A stretch of 46,816 bases of DNA from a bacterium (GCA_030550015.1 JAUQQG010000100.1:1-46816); one strand, 5' to 3'; positions 1 to 9,314 are shown, counted from the stretch's first letter. The notes: a model not told the origin generated them from the sequence alone. A program made the numbers and translations.

Positions 1-1557
1 CCCGCTCATGAGGCGCCCCACCTCGTAGCGGTCGAATTCCTCCCGCTGGAGGGTCCCTACAATTTCTCCCCGGTAGATCACAGAAATCCTGTCACAAAGC
101 AAAAGAAGTTCATCGAGGTCCTCAGAGACGAGAAGGATGGCAGCGCCTTTCTCCTTGAGCTCCAAGAGCTTCCGGTACACAAATTCCGTGGAAGGAACGT
201 CCAAGCCCCTCGTGGGGTTGTGCGCGAGAAGGATTCGACAGGAATGGGAGAAGGCGCGGGCAAGCATCAGGCGCTGGATGTTTCCCCCGGAGAGGTTCGC
301 CGCGATCTCCTCTGGCCCAAAGGTCCGGATCTGGAACTCCTCAATAAGCCGCCGAGCAGCCTTGGAGGCAGACTTCCAATCTAGGAACCTCCCTTTGCTG
401 TAAGGGGGCCTCCTGTGGAACCCCAGGATCAGGTTCTGAAGGACGGTCCCCCTGGGGAGGAACCCATCGTGAAGGCGATCCTCTGGGATGTAGGTAACAC
501 CCATCTCCAGCAGTTGCGCGGTACTGGCTCCGGTCACCTCCACTCCATGGACCCAGACTCGCCCCCGGTCAATTCGCCGCACCCCGATGAGGCTCTCCAC
601 CAGTTCCCTCTGTCCATTCCCAGCAACCCCGGCGATACCCAGGATCTCCCCTTCTCGCACCTCAAGGGTACAGTCTTTTACAAGCGCTCTCCCTTCTTTA
701 CCAATCACCGTGAGACCCTCGACCCGCAGGAGCGTCGATCCCGGCACCGCAGGAGCCCGAGCTTCCCGCCGCCCGGAGAATACCAAGCTTCTGGTAAAGT
801 CTACCTCCTCTCCGACCATGGCCCGGACGAGGGTTTCTTCGGATGCTTCTTCCCGCAAGAGGGTCAGGACATTCCGGCCGAGGCGCATAACCGAGATGCG
901 GTCGCAGACACTGAAGGCCTCCCGGATCTTGTGGGTGATGAAGACGACGCTGATCCCCTCCTCCACCATCGTGCGGAGAGAACGAAACAGGGCATCCACT
1001 TCCTGGGGGGTCAGGTTGGTGGTGGGTTCGTCCAGGATCAGGATGCGCACATTCCGGTAAAGGGCCTTCAAGATCTCTACACGCTGGCGGGCACCGATGG
1101 GGAGTTCTTCTAAACGCGCACGCGGGTCCACCTCCAGGCCAAACCGGTGCGCCAAATCGGAAATCCGCCTTTCCTCACGATCCAGGTTGACCATGAACTG
1201 GCGCCCAAGCGGGGTGCCAAGAAGAATGTTCTGGGCCACGGTGAAACTCTCGATCTGGAGGAAATGCTGGTGAACCATGCCGATGCCGTATCGCAGGGCG
1301 TCCCTCGGGGAGCGGATCTGGACCGGCCTGCCGTCGAGGTTGATCTCACCGGCATCGGCCTTGTAGAGGCCATAGAGGATGTTCATCAGAGTTGTCTTGC
1401 CCGCCCCATTCCCTCCCAGCAGGGCGTGGATCTCCTTCTCACGGAGCTCGAAGCTGGCACCATCCAGGGCCACGACGGGCCCGAAGGTCTTGCGAACGCC
1501 CCGCATCTCCAGGATCGTCTTAGCTCCAGCCCGCACAGTGGGAGGGAACGTGTGCAT
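1..1557 (-). CDS. ABC transporter ATP-binding protein, duplicated ATPase (nucleoside/sugar type), C-terminus off the left edge
   Basis: This is the energising subunit of a BMP/PnrA-type importer for nucleosides or simple sugars, on the cytoplasmic face. The frame is open for 519 codons from ATG 1557 and runs off the left edge, so the extreme C-terminus is missing. The first ATPase half has Walker A GGNGAGKTT (about residues 48-56), a degenerate signature LPIGARQRVEILKAL and Walker B ILILDEPT. The second half has a degenerate P-loop GVAGNGQREL, signature LSGGNIQRLMLAR and Walker B LLAHNPTRGLD. This double-ABC form with one weak half is typical of the RbsA/YufO group. The start lies 10 bp after the stop of the binding-protein gene, with a weak AGGT Shine-Dalgarno, so the two are co-transcribed. 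Permease genes would be expected beyond the left edge. The substrate is inferred from the BMP partner only. Confidence 0.93.
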   Translation of the reverse strand, partial: MHTFPPTVRAGAKTILEMRGVRKTFGPVVALDGASFELREKEIHALLGGNGAGKTTLMNILYGLYKADAGEINLDGRPVQIRSPRDALRYGIGMVHQHFLQIESFTVAQNILLGTPLGRQFMVNLDREERRISDLAHRFGLEVDPRARLEELPIGARQRVEILKALYRNVRILILDEPTTNLTPQEVDALFRSLRTMVEEGISVVFITHKIREAFSVCDRISVMRLGRNVLTLLREEASEETLVRAMVGEEVDFTRSLVFSGRREARAPAVPGSTLLRVEGLTVIGKEGRALVKDCTLEVREGEILGIAGVAGNGQRELVESLIGVRRIDRGRVWVHGVEVTGASTAQLLEMGVTYIPEDRLHDGFLPRGTVLQNLILGFHRRPPYSKGRFLDWKSASKAARRLIEEFQIRTFGPEEIAANLSGGNIQRLMLARAFSHSCRILLAHNPTRGLDVPSTEFVYRKLLELKEKGAAILLVSEDLDELLLLCDRISVIYRGEIVGTLQREEFDRYEVGRLMSG

Positions 1558-1567
1558 GGCACAGTAC

Positions 1568-2578
1568 CTATTTCACGGGGGTGATATCCTTGACGACTCT
1601 GATCTTTCCTGCTACAAGGTCGGCCACGAGCTTGCGCATGGCGTTCTCCACCGATGCAGGAACGTTCCGGAGCGGGAACTGCAAGGCCACACCGGTATCG
1701 AACCCGAGGGGATAGTACCCACTGGTCTCGCCCCTCTGGATCCTCCGGACGATCGCCCGCAAGGGACCAGCGAAGTCGTAGAGGACGGATGTGACGTAGT
1801 GCTGGGGGGCGAATTTCGACTTGTCCGTGTACTTCGCGGTCACCCACACTCTTCTGGGAGAAGCCTTTACTGCTTCAAAGATCCCCAGCATCCCCAGGTT
1901 GAGAGATCCCATGATCACGTCCACGCCTTCAGCGATCAGGGCATCTGCAACCTGGCGGGCCTTGGCAGGGTCGTTGAAGTCCCCAACCCAGACGAGCTTC
2001 AGATCTACCCTCCGCCCCTGATCCCGGAGGGCCTGCTGGATGGCGTGGACCTCAGAGTAGGAAAAGGGAAGGGTGAGGCCGCCGATATAGGCGATCTTTC
2101 CAGTTTGGGTGAGCATCCCTGCCAGGGCCCCGATGGGGTAGAACCCGATTTGGAAGTTGCGGTCAATCACCCATAGGTTTCCGGACCTCTCGACCGGAGC
2201 ATCCGCTTCTCCGATGAAGATCACGTTCCTAAACTCCCGGGCTAGCTTCTGTGTCTGCCCGATGAACTGGCCTCCATGGGTCCAGATGATGTTGTAGCCC
2301 AGGTCGATGTACTCCCGCATGACACGCTCTACATCGGGAACGGCAACCCCCTCGGAGTAGCCGATTTCCACTCCCATCTCGCTCTTGACCGACCGGAGCG
2401 CGACGAACCCGAGCGTATTGTAGTCGGCGTCGGTGATCACTCCAGGGAAGACCCCTGCTAGCTTGAACCTCCCTGCGGGGGCAGCTCCGACCTCCGGTGC
2501 CATGGGCAGGAGCACAGTGAGAAGGAACACTCCCATTCCTAGGAAGGTGAAGATCCACCCAATGCTGCGATGACGCAT
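1568..2578 (-). CDS. BMP/PnrA-family periplasmic solute-binding protein
   Basis: This is the extracytoplasmic receptor of the importer whose ATPase follows 10 bp downstream. I chose ATG 2578 (336 aa) because AAAGGAGG lies 8 bp upstream; an earlier in-frame ATG at 2605 has no ribosome site. The N-terminus has basic residues, a hydrophobic stretch of about 20 residues and an Ala-rich peptidase site (VGAAPAG), so it is Sec-exported. It has no lipobox Cys, unlike many BMP lipoproteins. The body has the Bmp fold pattern: a first strand LAGVFPGVITDADYN, then the segments IIWTHGGQF, GKIAYIGG and VDVIMGSLN. Family members bind purine nucleosides or related ligands. A pyrimidine-nucleoside phosphorylase at the right end of the window fits nucleoside salvage but is 43 kb away, so the link is loose. 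Confidence 0.9.
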   Translation of the reverse strand: MRHRSIGWIFTFLGMGVFLLTVLLPMAPEVGAAPAGRFKLAGVFPGVITDADYNTLGFVALRSVKSEMGVEIGYSEGVAVPDVERVMREYIDLGYNIIWTHGGQFIGQTQKLAREFRNVIFIGEADAPVERSGNLWVIDRNFQIGFYPIGALAGMLTQTGKIAYIGGLTLPFSYSEVHAIQQALRDQGRRVDLKLVWVGDFNDPAKARQVADALIAEGVDVIMGSLNLGMLGIFEAVKASPRRVWVTAKYTDKSKFAPQHYVTSVLYDFAGPLRAIVRRIQRGETSGYYPLGFDTGVALQFPLRNVPASVENAMRKLVADLVAGKIRVVKDITPVK

Positions 2579-2758
2579 CCTCGATGCCTCCTTTGAAAGG
2601 CTCATTGCTCAGTTTTTAATACTTCCCAGGGGTCAAGATTCCTTCTGGGGAGGTGGGAAAAAGCCTGTCCAGTTTCGTGGGAACCCTTCCTCGACCCCTC
2701 GCGAAATCTCAAAAGATTTTCCTGCGGAACGAGAGGGACCGCCGGAAGAACCAGGGAA

Positions 2759-2764
2759 TATATC
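2759..2764 (+). promoter_or_regulatory. -10 box placed for a leaderless GH57 mRNA
   Basis: TATATC ends 6 bp before the ATG at 2771. A start point 7 bp past the box would be the A of the start codon. No purine-rich Shine-Dalgarno lies at normal spacing. GGGACC at about 2735 is a poor -35 element. Confidence 0.45.
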
Positions 2765-2770
2765 CCAGCG

Positions 2771-5197
2771 ATGGAGCGCTACATCTGCATCCACGGCCAC
2801 TTCTACCAGCCGCCGCGGGAAAACCCTTGGCTGGAGGCCGTGGAGCCCCAGGATTCTGCTTCTCCCTACCATGACTGGAATGCGCGCATCACCGAGGAGT
2901 GCTATGCCCCTAACGCCCTCTCTCACATCCTGGATGAGGAGGGGCGCACCGTCGAGATTGTCAACAACTACGCCAGGATCAGCTTCGACTTCGGCCCCAC
3001 CCTCTTAGCCTGGTTGGAGAGGAACGCACATGAAGTCACCACGGCAATCCTCCAGGCAGACCGGGAGAGCCAGACACGTTACGCTGGACATGGTTCGGCC
3101 ATTGCACAAGCCTATACCCACATGATCCTCCCCCTCGCCAGCCGCCGGGACAAATGGACCCAGGTGGTGTGGGGGGTTCAGGACTTCGCTCACCGCTTCG
3201 GCCGGCTCCCCGAAGGGATGTGGCTCCCGGAGACCGCCGTGGACCTGGAGACGCTCGAGATCCTCGCGGCACATGGGATCCGCTTCACGATCCTCGCGCC
3301 CCATCAGGCCATGCGGGTGCGGAAGATCGGCACCTCTCGGTGGGAGGATGTGACTGGGGGCAAGGTCGATCCCACCACCGCTTACCTCCTGCATCTCCCA
3401 TCGGGACGGACGATCAACCTGTTCTTCTATCATGAGCCCATCTCCCACGCCGTAGCCTTCGAGGGCCTACTGGCGAACGGCGAGGAGTTCGCTCGAAGGC
3501 TCCTCAGCGGGTTCTCCGCCGCCAAGGAAGGAGCTCAACTTGTGCACATCGCCACCGATGGGGAAACGTATGGCCACCACCACCGGTTTGGCGATATGGC
3601 CCTCGCTTACGCCCTCCACACCATTGAATCAAGCGGCCTCGCTCGCCTCACCAACTATGGGGAGTACTTGGAAAAACACCCTCCTGAGCATGAGGTGGAG
3701 ATCTTCGAAAACACCTCCTGGAGCTGTGCCCACGGTGTGGAGCGGTGGAAGAGCGACTGCGGGTGCAATACCGGTATGCACCCCGGGTGGAACCAAAAGT
3801 GGCGCGAGCCACTGAGGGAAGCGCTGGACTGGCTGCGGGATAGTCTCGTCACCCCATTTGAGGTGTCCGCTGGCGAGCTCCTGCGGGATCCCTGGAAAGC
3901 CCGTGACGACTACATCCATGTGCTCCTGAACCGGTCGGTAGAATTCGTGGACAGCTGGCTCCACAACCACGCGGCCCGGCCGCTCTCAAGGGAGGAGAAG
4001 GTCACGGTCCTGAAACTCTTGGAACTTCAGCGCCACGCCATGCTCATGTACACGAGCGACGCATGGTTTTTCGACGACCTTTCCGGGATCGAAACCATCC
4101 AGGTCCTTCGGCACGCTGGGCGCGTCCTTCAGCTCGCCCAGGAGACGCTCCAGAAAGACCTTGAACCGGGCTTCTTGGAACGCCTGGAGAAGGCCAAGAG
4201 CAATATCGCCTCCTACGGCGACGGGCGGAAGATCTACGAGGAATTCGTCCGACCTGCGGTGGTGGATCTGGAGAAACTGGTAGCCCATTATGCGGTGAGC
4301 TCCCTGTTTGAATCCTACCCGCAGCAAGCCAGGGTCTACTGCTACATCGTAGACCGTGAGGATCTCCGTGTCTTCCAGGCCGGAGAGGTAAGGCTCGCCG
4401 TGGGGCGTGTCCATGTGAGGTCGGAGATCACCTGGGAGTCGGGGCAATATAGTTTCGGTGTCCTCCACTTTGGCGACCATAACCTCAACGCCACGGTGCG
4501 TCGTTTCCAAGGAGAGGAAGCCTACGAAGCAATGGTGGAAGGGATCGTCGGGCCCTTCCAGAGGGCTGATTTCCCTGAGGTCATCCGGTGTATGGACAGT
4601 CATTTCCAGGGGAAGCGGTATTCCCTTCACTCCCTCTTCAAAGAGGAACAGCGAAGGATTCTCGAACGGATCCTGGAGGTCACCCTGGCCGAAGCGGAAG
4701 CCTCCTACCGACACATCTACGAGCACTATGCTCCGCTCATGAACTTCCTCCATGACCTCGGCATCCCTTTGCCCAGGGAATTCCAAGCTGCCGCAGAGTT
4801 TGTCCTGAACCGTTCCCTCCGCCGGGCGCTGGAGAGCGAGGCCTTCAACCCCACCGAGATTCACAGCATCCTCGAGGAGATCCGAAAGCGGAAGGTTCCT
4901 CTCGATACTGCCCCCCTTGCCCTGGCGGCGCAGCAGGTCATCGAGCGGATGGCAGAGCAGTTCCTGGAAGATCCCGCAAACCTCTCCCTCCTTCAGGAGT
5001 TCGCCTCTGCCGTGGAACTCATCCATTCACTCCCCTTTCAGGTCAACCTCTGGAGGGCGCAGAATCTCTATTACCACGCCCTCAAGACGGTTTACCCTGG
5101 GTTTCGGAGGAAGGCCGTGGAGGGAGATACAAAAGCGCAGGTCTGGATAGAGCAATTCACCTCCCTTGGCAGGAAGCTCGCGGTCCGTGTGGAGTAG
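2771..5197 (+). CDS. GH57-family glycoside hydrolase with DUF3536 C-terminal region
   Basis: This 808-residue protein is a probable cytoplasmic alpha-glucan-acting enzyme (amylase or branching type). The N-terminal half is a GH57 catalytic domain: HGHFYQPPREN at 8-18, PEGMWLPETAVD at 148-158 with Glu154 in the place of the family nucleophile, and ATDGETYGHHH at 261-271 with Asp263 in the place of the acid/base. A Cys-containing segment (SCAHGVERWKSDCGCNTG) follows at about 318-335. The remaining 450 or so residues are mainly helical and match the DUF3536 architecture in length and position. The start is fixed by the conserved first strand (MERYICIHGHF). There is no signal peptide. It is divergent from the BMP gene and monocistronic by appearance. 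Substrate specificity cannot be read from the sequence; glycogen remodelling is an inference. Confidence 0.9.
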   Translation: MERYICIHGHFYQPPRENPWLEAVEPQDSASPYHDWNARITEECYAPNALSHILDEEGRTVEIVNNYARISFDFGPTLLAWLERNAHEVTTAILQADRESQTRYAGHGSAIAQAYTHMILPLASRRDKWTQVVWGVQDFAHRFGRLPEGMWLPETAVDLETLEILAAHGIRFTILAPHQAMRVRKIGTSRWEDVTGGKVDPTTAYLLHLPSGRTINLFFYHEPISHAVAFEGLLANGEEFARRLLSGFSAAKEGAQLVHIATDGETYGHHHRFGDMALAYALHTIESSGLARLTNYGEYLEKHPPEHEVEIFENTSWSCAHGVERWKSDCGCNTGMHPGWNQKWREPLREALDWLRDSLVTPFEVSAGELLRDPWKARDDYIHVLLNRSVEFVDSWLHNHAARPLSREEKVTVLKLLELQRHAMLMYTSDAWFFDDLSGIETIQVLRHAGRVLQLAQETLQKDLEPGFLERLEKAKSNIASYGDGRKIYEEFVRPAVVDLEKLVAHYAVSSLFESYPQQARVYCYIVDREDLRVFQAGEVRLAVGRVHVRSEITWESGQYSFGVLHFGDHNLNATVRRFQGEEAYEAMVEGIVGPFQRADFPEVIRCMDSHFQGKRYSLHSLFKEEQRRILERILEVTLAEAEASYRHIYEHYAPLMNFLHDLGIPLPREFQAAAEFVLNRSLRRALESEAFNPTEIHSILEEIRKRKVPLDTAPLALAAQQVIERMAEQFLEDPANLSLLQEFASAVELIHSLPFQVNLWRAQNLYYHALKTVYPGFRRKAVEGDTKAQVWIEQFTSLGRKLAVRVE

Positions 5198-5214
5198 CCT
5201 CGTGAGGAAGCCGA

Positions 5215-5424
5215 TCAGGAGAAAGAGGGGAAGTCCAGGAAGATAGGGTAGGAACCTGTGAAAAGCTCCATGAGGGTCCGTCCAAGTTTGGGAACCGCCG
5301 CCTCCACCGCGCCTGCACGCCGCAGATCAGCCCCGCACTGCGGGCATTCAGGGCTCATATGCTCGTGGGGCGCTACGGAGCTATAACAGTCAGATCCGCA
5401 GACCAAACAGGTAATCTTGAGCAT
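5215..5424 (-). CDS. small zinc-ribbon protein
   Basis: This is a 69-residue ORF filling the gap between the GH57 and DUF881 genes. It carries two CxxC knuckles, CLVCG near residue 6 and CPQCG near residue 29, spaced as in a zinc ribbon, followed by a tail without recognisable features. The ATG at 5424 is preceded by AGAGGG, which is rather close. A longer start at 5475 is possible. The paired Cys motifs argue against chance, but I recognise no family and suggest no role beyond metal binding. Confidence 0.45.
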   Translation of the reverse strand: MLKITCLVCGSDCYSSVAPHEHMSPECPQCGADLRRAGAVEAAVPKLGRTLMELFTGSYPIFLDFPSFS

Positions 5425-5545
5425 CCCTCTGCATCCTGTCCTGTATTGCTCTGGAGGATTGCTTTCGCCACACATCCAGGAATTCCTGCTTCCCTGTTCC
5501 TCTTGCTGGGGAAAACAGTGTACCTACCTGCTCTTTGACGCTTCC

Positions 5546-5575
5546 TTGACGCTGGGCAAGAGAGGGGGCTATACT
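5546..5575 (+). promoter_or_regulatory. promoter of the DUF881 gene, near-leaderless
   Basis: TTGACG (5546-5551), an 18-bp spacer and TATACT (5570-5575). The expected start point at about 5582 is 2-3 bases before the GTG start codon at 5585. A second TTGACG sits at 5535-5540. Confidence 0.6.
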
Positions 5576-5584
5576 CAAAGCAGC

Positions 5585-6337
5585 GTGGGTACCCTGCACC
5601 GGGAAAGAACACGAAGTATCCAGCTCGGACTTCTGACGTTCGGAGCCCTTCTCCTGGGCTTCCTCCTGGCCTTGCAATTACGGACGGGACGCGTCATCGA
5701 AAGCCAGCTCAAGATCCCTTCCCATCAGGTAGAATCGCTTGGCTATCTCCTCGCCCAGAGGGAGCAGACGCGCACTGTCCTGGAGAAGCAGGTCGCCGAG
5801 CTACGCGCTGAACTCGCCTTGTATGAGGAAGCGGCAGGTGCACACAAGGCCACCCTTGCAGAAATGGCAAAGGAGCTCGCCCGTCTTAAGAGACTCTCCG
5901 GGCTTACACCGCTCCAGGGGCCGGGGGTCGTGGTGGAGTTAAGGGATAGCCCGAGGCCCTTAAAACCAGGCGAGGACCCCAACCTCGTGATCCTCCACTA
6001 CACCGACATCCAAAGTGTGGTCAACGAGCTTTGGGCCGCTGGTGCGGAGGCCATCGCCATCAATGGGGAACGCCTCATGACCATCTCCGGAATCAACTGT
6101 GTGGGGACGACGATCCTGGTGAACAAGAAACGCATCGCCCCTCCCTATCGGATTGCTGCATTGGGCAACCCGGAACAGCTCACCAAATATCTCCTCCGAC
6201 CGGATGGGCAGCTCGGGGTCCTGACCTCGTTCGGTTTCCCTGTCCGGATCCGCACAGAGGCCTCCCTCACCATCCCTGCCTACTCAGGAAGCCTGCACCT
6301 CACCTACGTTAGGCCCGATCGCCTGGAAGCTCCTTGA
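5585..6337 (+). CDS. DUF881 family membrane-anchored protein
   Basis: This is a 250-residue protein with one N-terminal membrane segment (LGLLTFGALLLGFLLALQL, about residues 13-31), then a coiled coil rich in Glu, Leu and Ala (about 50-105), then the DUF881 domain: LQGPGVVVELRDS, LHYTDIQSVVNELWAAGAEAIAINGER, and VGTTILVN. The alpha/beta part should face outside the cell. The frame stays open upstream to 5417, but those residues read as non-protein and the promoter lies inside them, so GTG 5585 is preferred. In Gram-positive bacteria DUF881 genes often lie near division genes; no such neighbours are seen here. Molecular function is unknown. Confidence 0.85.
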   Translation: MGTLHRERTRSIQLGLLTFGALLLGFLLALQLRTGRVIESQLKIPSHQVESLGYLLAQREQTRTVLEKQVAELRAELALYEEAAGAHKATLAEMAKELARLKRLSGLTPLQGPGVVVELRDSPRPLKPGEDPNLVILHYTDIQSVVNELWAAGAEAIAINGERLMTISGINCVGTTILVNKKRIAPPYRIAALGNPEQLTKYLLRPDGQLGVLTSFGFPVRIRTEASLTIPAYSGSLHLTYVRPDRLEAP

Positions 6338-6372
6338 AGCTCCCAAGCGAACCACTGCGGGAATCACTCGCG

Positions 6373-7107
6373 CTAGGAACTACCCGTGTGTTCAGGACTC
6401 CACTTCAACTTAGGGAAGTGAGCTTGAACAGGATACCGGCTGCAGGAGAAGGCCTCCAGCCAGGGAGCAAGTTCTTCACGAAGATGATTGAGCTCCACAC
6501 CAAGATGTATCGGGCCACAGGTATCTAGCTTCTCTAGACCGCGCTGGAGGAGCGCACGGGCCCCGCGAGGATTCCCTTTCTCGTAGTGATAGAATGCCGC
6601 TGCGATCTGGATCAGGCCGTGGTAGAACTTCCGGTCCTTCTCTGGAGCCACACGCCAAATCCCTTCCAGATACTCATGGCATTCGAAGAAGAGCCCTTGG
6701 TTGAACAGGAGCAAGCCTAACTGCACCGGGTGAGGCTTTTGGGGAAAGTGCGACGCGCACGTGGAGAACAATTCCCACAGCCTGGAGGCCTGCCGTTTCA
6801 GGTAGGCGAGATGTGGACGGTACTCCGGGCGGAGGGAGACCAAGCCATGGTCCCGGTCAAAGACGAGGAATTCTTGGGGAACGTTCCATTGCAGCGGCTC
6901 AGGAAAACCTGCTTCTCCCATAAGCCTCTTAGCAACGCCCTCGATGGCCCTGCGATTCATAGATTCCCCGGTGCGGGTTTCGTAAACGTATGCAACCAGA
7001 AAGGCAAGGGCGGATCCGATCACTCGGACCTCGCCGGGCCCCTGAAAACAAGCCTCTGCTGTGCGAAGGACAAGTTCACTGAAAGCGTGTTTCAGCTGGA
7101 TGTACAT
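6373..7107 (-). CDS. DUF309-domain protein with extra N-terminal domain
   Basis: The C-terminal part carries the DUF309 signature: LFNQGLFFECHEYLEGIWR, then KFYHGLIQIAAAFYHYEKG and an Arg/Leu-rich helix (about residues 150-215). The first 130 residues form a separate helical segment I cannot assign. ATG 7107 gives 244 aa, but the frame is open about 50 bases further up, and the text there (LRLTGIVSDHKP) looks coding, so the true start may be a non-ATG codon nearer 7140. It lies just downstream of the DUF255 gene on the same strand. The biochemical role of DUF309 is not established. Confidence 0.8.
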   Translation of the reverse strand: MYIQLKHAFSELVLRTAEACFQGPGEVRVIGSALAFLVAYVYETRTGESMNRRAIEGVAKRLMGEAGFPEPLQWNVPQEFLVFDRDHGLVSLRPEYRPHLAYLKRQASRLWELFSTCASHFPQKPHPVQLGLLLFNQGLFFECHEYLEGIWRVAPEKDRKFYHGLIQIAAAFYHYEKGNPRGARALLQRGLEKLDTCGPIHLGVELNHLREELAPWLEAFSCSRYPVQAHFPKLKWSPEHTGSS

Positions 7108-7166
7108 CGGTTTGTGGTCGGAGACGATCCCGGTGAGACGCAGCGCGCCATGTCCTCACCCTGAGG

Positions 7167-9242
7167 TCACCCCCGAAACATCTGGATAACCTCTTGGAAG
7201 GCTCCAGGCGTATCGACGGGGGGTGCACAGGAGACTCCCCTACAAAGATATGCCCGGGGTCCGTGCGCCGCCTCCATCATACTCTTCAAAACCTTTGGGA
7301 CAGGAACCTGAAACTCTTCCCTTGCAAGAAGATCCACAAGCGGCGTGACCACTTTCCCTGGATAGAATGTCTTCAGCGCCACCTCATGCAGAGCCCTTGC
7401 TCTTTCCCCATCCCCTACGATGACCACATGGAGCAAGCCAGAACAGAACTCATCCAGGGCCAGAAAATAGGTAGAGGCATGGAGGCCCAGGCGCTCTGCG
7501 AGGCCACCAAAGCTGGAGAGAATCTTCTCAGCAGCCTGGCGATAGCGAGGCTCATCGAGAACCTGCCCCAGGGAAAGGAAGAAGCGCGCGGCTGCGGCAT
7601 TGCACCCGGGGATGGGGCTGTCCTGAATCGGCCTATAGAGGAATCCCAACCCTCCGCCCGCGCTCAGAGGGGTATCCACCAGTGTCCCATCCCTGTCGCG
7701 GAACTCCCGCAAGATGACTTCTGCTGTCTCTGCTGCTGTGCGCAGGTACTTCGCCTCTCCGGTGATCGCAAACGCATCGAAAAGCGCCTTCCCCATGAAG
7801 ACCTGGTCCTCCAGGAACCACTCAGGCCTCGGCCCCTCAGGGGTCAAGGCGTGGAGAAAGGCACCGTCCGACCTCCGTCCCTGGTTGAGGAACCGTTCGA
7901 GGGTTCGTAGCGCCATCTCCCGGGCCCCCTCGACCCCCAGTGCTGCATAGGCTTCCAGGCAGGCGGAGATAGCCATCCCGTTCCAGGAGGCGTAGACCGT
8001 CGAATCCACGAAGGGTCTGGGACGTAGGGCCCTCGCCTTCTTCAGCTTCTCCTTTGCAGAAGCGAGCAGAGACACGACCTCTTCCTGGGGACGGCTAAGA
8101 AGTGCAGCAACAACATCGGCCTCCTTGTGGCAATAGAGCACATGCTTGTCTGGGTCGTGGGGAATCTCCCCGCGGCCGCTCAAGTGGAAATAGGAGGAGA
8201 CCACCGCAAACTCTCCGGGATCAAGAAGGCTCCGGACTTCCTCCTCCGTCCAAAGGTAGTAACCCCCCTCTTCGTCGCCCACATCGGCGTCCTGGCTGGC
8301 GAAAAACCCTCCCCGCTCGCGGTCGTACAGCTCGGACGCTAGGTAGCCTAAGATCCCTAAGGCAACGTGTTGGAAGAGCTTGGAGCCAGTAACCTGGAAG
8401 GCCTGGACATAGTTGCTGAGAAGGAGGGCGTTGTCGCTTAAGAGCTTCTCGAAGTGGGGGACCGTCCATTTCGCATCGGTGGCGTACCGGTGGAATCCCC
8501 CGCCGAGGTGGTCGTGGATCCCACCTTTCGCCATCTTCTCTAAGGTGCGCGTCGCGATAGTTCCCAGCCACTCCTCACCACTGAGGTAGAAACGGCGAAG
8601 GACCAGCTCTATGGCCGAGGGATGAGGGAACTTGGGGGCGCCTCCGAAACCACCGTGGACGGTATCGAAGGACCGGCCGATGTCCTCAAGGGCTCGCTGG
8701 ACAAGGCTAGGGGAGAGTTCCCGTGGAGGGGAAACCCCAGCCACCCCCTCGTGGAGTTGGCGGAACAGATCCTCGGCGTACTCCAGAACTTGGTCGCGGT
8801 GGTCCCGGTAGTAGGAGGCTACACTGAGGAGAACCCGCTTGAACCCAGGACGTCCATACGCATCCTCTGGAGGGAAATAGGTCCCCCCGAAGAAGACCTT
8901 CCCCTCCGGGGTGAGGAAGGCGGTGAGCGGCCATCCCCCTTCCCCCGTGAGGGCGCCTACGAACATCTGGTAGCGGGCGTCTACGTCCGGACGCTCGTCC
9001 CTGTCGACCTTCACCGGGACGAAGTTCTCGTTGATGATCCTGGCAACCTCCGGATCCTCGTAGCTCTCCCGATCCATGACGTGGCACCAGTGGCACCAAG
9101 AAGCCCCGATGTCCAGGAGGATAGGCCGGCCCTCCCTGCGGGCCTTCTCGAACGCTTCTTCCCCCCACGGGTACCAGTCCACTGGCTGGTCTGCGGCCGC
9201 TCTGAGGTATGGGCTCGTCTCTTGGACAAGTCGGTTGGGCAT
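7167..9242 (-). CDS. DUF255 / YyaL-type thioredoxin-domain protein
   Basis: This is a 691-residue cytoplasmic protein of the spermatogenesis-associated-20/YyaL family. The N-terminus has the family hallmark (NRLVQETSPYL, then PVDWYPWGEEAF) followed by a thioredoxin-like active site WCHWCHVM (CxxC) and VKVDRDERPDVDARY. The last 450 residues are a predicted alpha/alpha-barrel resembling N-acylglucosamine 2-epimerase-type enzymes. I chose ATG 9242 because GGAG lies 6 bp upstream; an in-frame GTG at 9263 is possible. A strong extended -10 promoter lies about 60 bp upstream. The physiological substrate of the family is unknown. A redox or sugar-modifying role is inference. Confidence 0.92.
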   Translation of the reverse strand: MPNRLVQETSPYLRAAADQPVDWYPWGEEAFEKARREGRPILLDIGASWCHWCHVMDRESYEDPEVARIINENFVPVKVDRDERPDVDARYQMFVGALTGEGGWPLTAFLTPEGKVFFGGTYFPPEDAYGRPGFKRVLLSVASYYRDHRDQVLEYAEDLFRQLHEGVAGVSPPRELSPSLVQRALEDIGRSFDTVHGGFGGAPKFPHPSAIELVLRRFYLSGEEWLGTIATRTLEKMAKGGIHDHLGGGFHRYATDAKWTVPHFEKLLSDNALLLSNYVQAFQVTGSKLFQHVALGILGYLASELYDRERGGFFASQDADVGDEEGGYYLWTEEEVRSLLDPGEFAVVSSYFHLSGRGEIPHDPDKHVLYCHKEADVVAALLSRPQEEVVSLLASAKEKLKKARALRPRPFVDSTVYASWNGMAISACLEAYAALGVEGAREMALRTLERFLNQGRRSDGAFLHALTPEGPRPEWFLEDQVFMGKALFDAFAITGEAKYLRTAAETAEVILREFRDRDGTLVDTPLSAGGGLGFLYRPIQDSPIPGCNAAAARFFLSLGQVLDEPRYRQAAEKILSSFGGLAERLGLHASTYFLALDEFCSGLLHVVIVGDGERARALHEVALKTFYPGKVVTPLVDLLAREEFQVPVPKVLKSMMEAAHGPRAYLCRGVSCAPPVDTPGAFQEVIQMFRG

Positions 9243-9308
9243 CTCAGTCTCCACCATCTCCACAGACGATGTGTGCAGGAAGCAGTTCCGACGGAACCTT
9301 CTATGCCC

Positions 9309-9314
9309 ATTATA
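9309..9314 (-). promoter_or_regulatory. extended -10 promoter for the DUF255 gene
   Basis: On the minus strand the sequence reads TGCTATAAT, a perfect TATAAT with the upstream TGn extension. A -35 match (GTTTGA, 16 bp spacer) is weak, as is usual for extended -10 promoters. The start point would be near 9302, giving a leader of about 60 bases. Confidence 0.6.

Noticed and set aside
415-1113. Long + strand ORFs across 137-2176
   Set aside because: They mirror the ABC ATPase and binding-protein genes, whose minus-strand frames carry complete ATPase and BMP motifs.
3986-5026. 346-codon minus ORF inside the GH57 gene
   Set aside because: Antisense shadow of a gene with conserved motifs and full family length; no ribosome site or domain.
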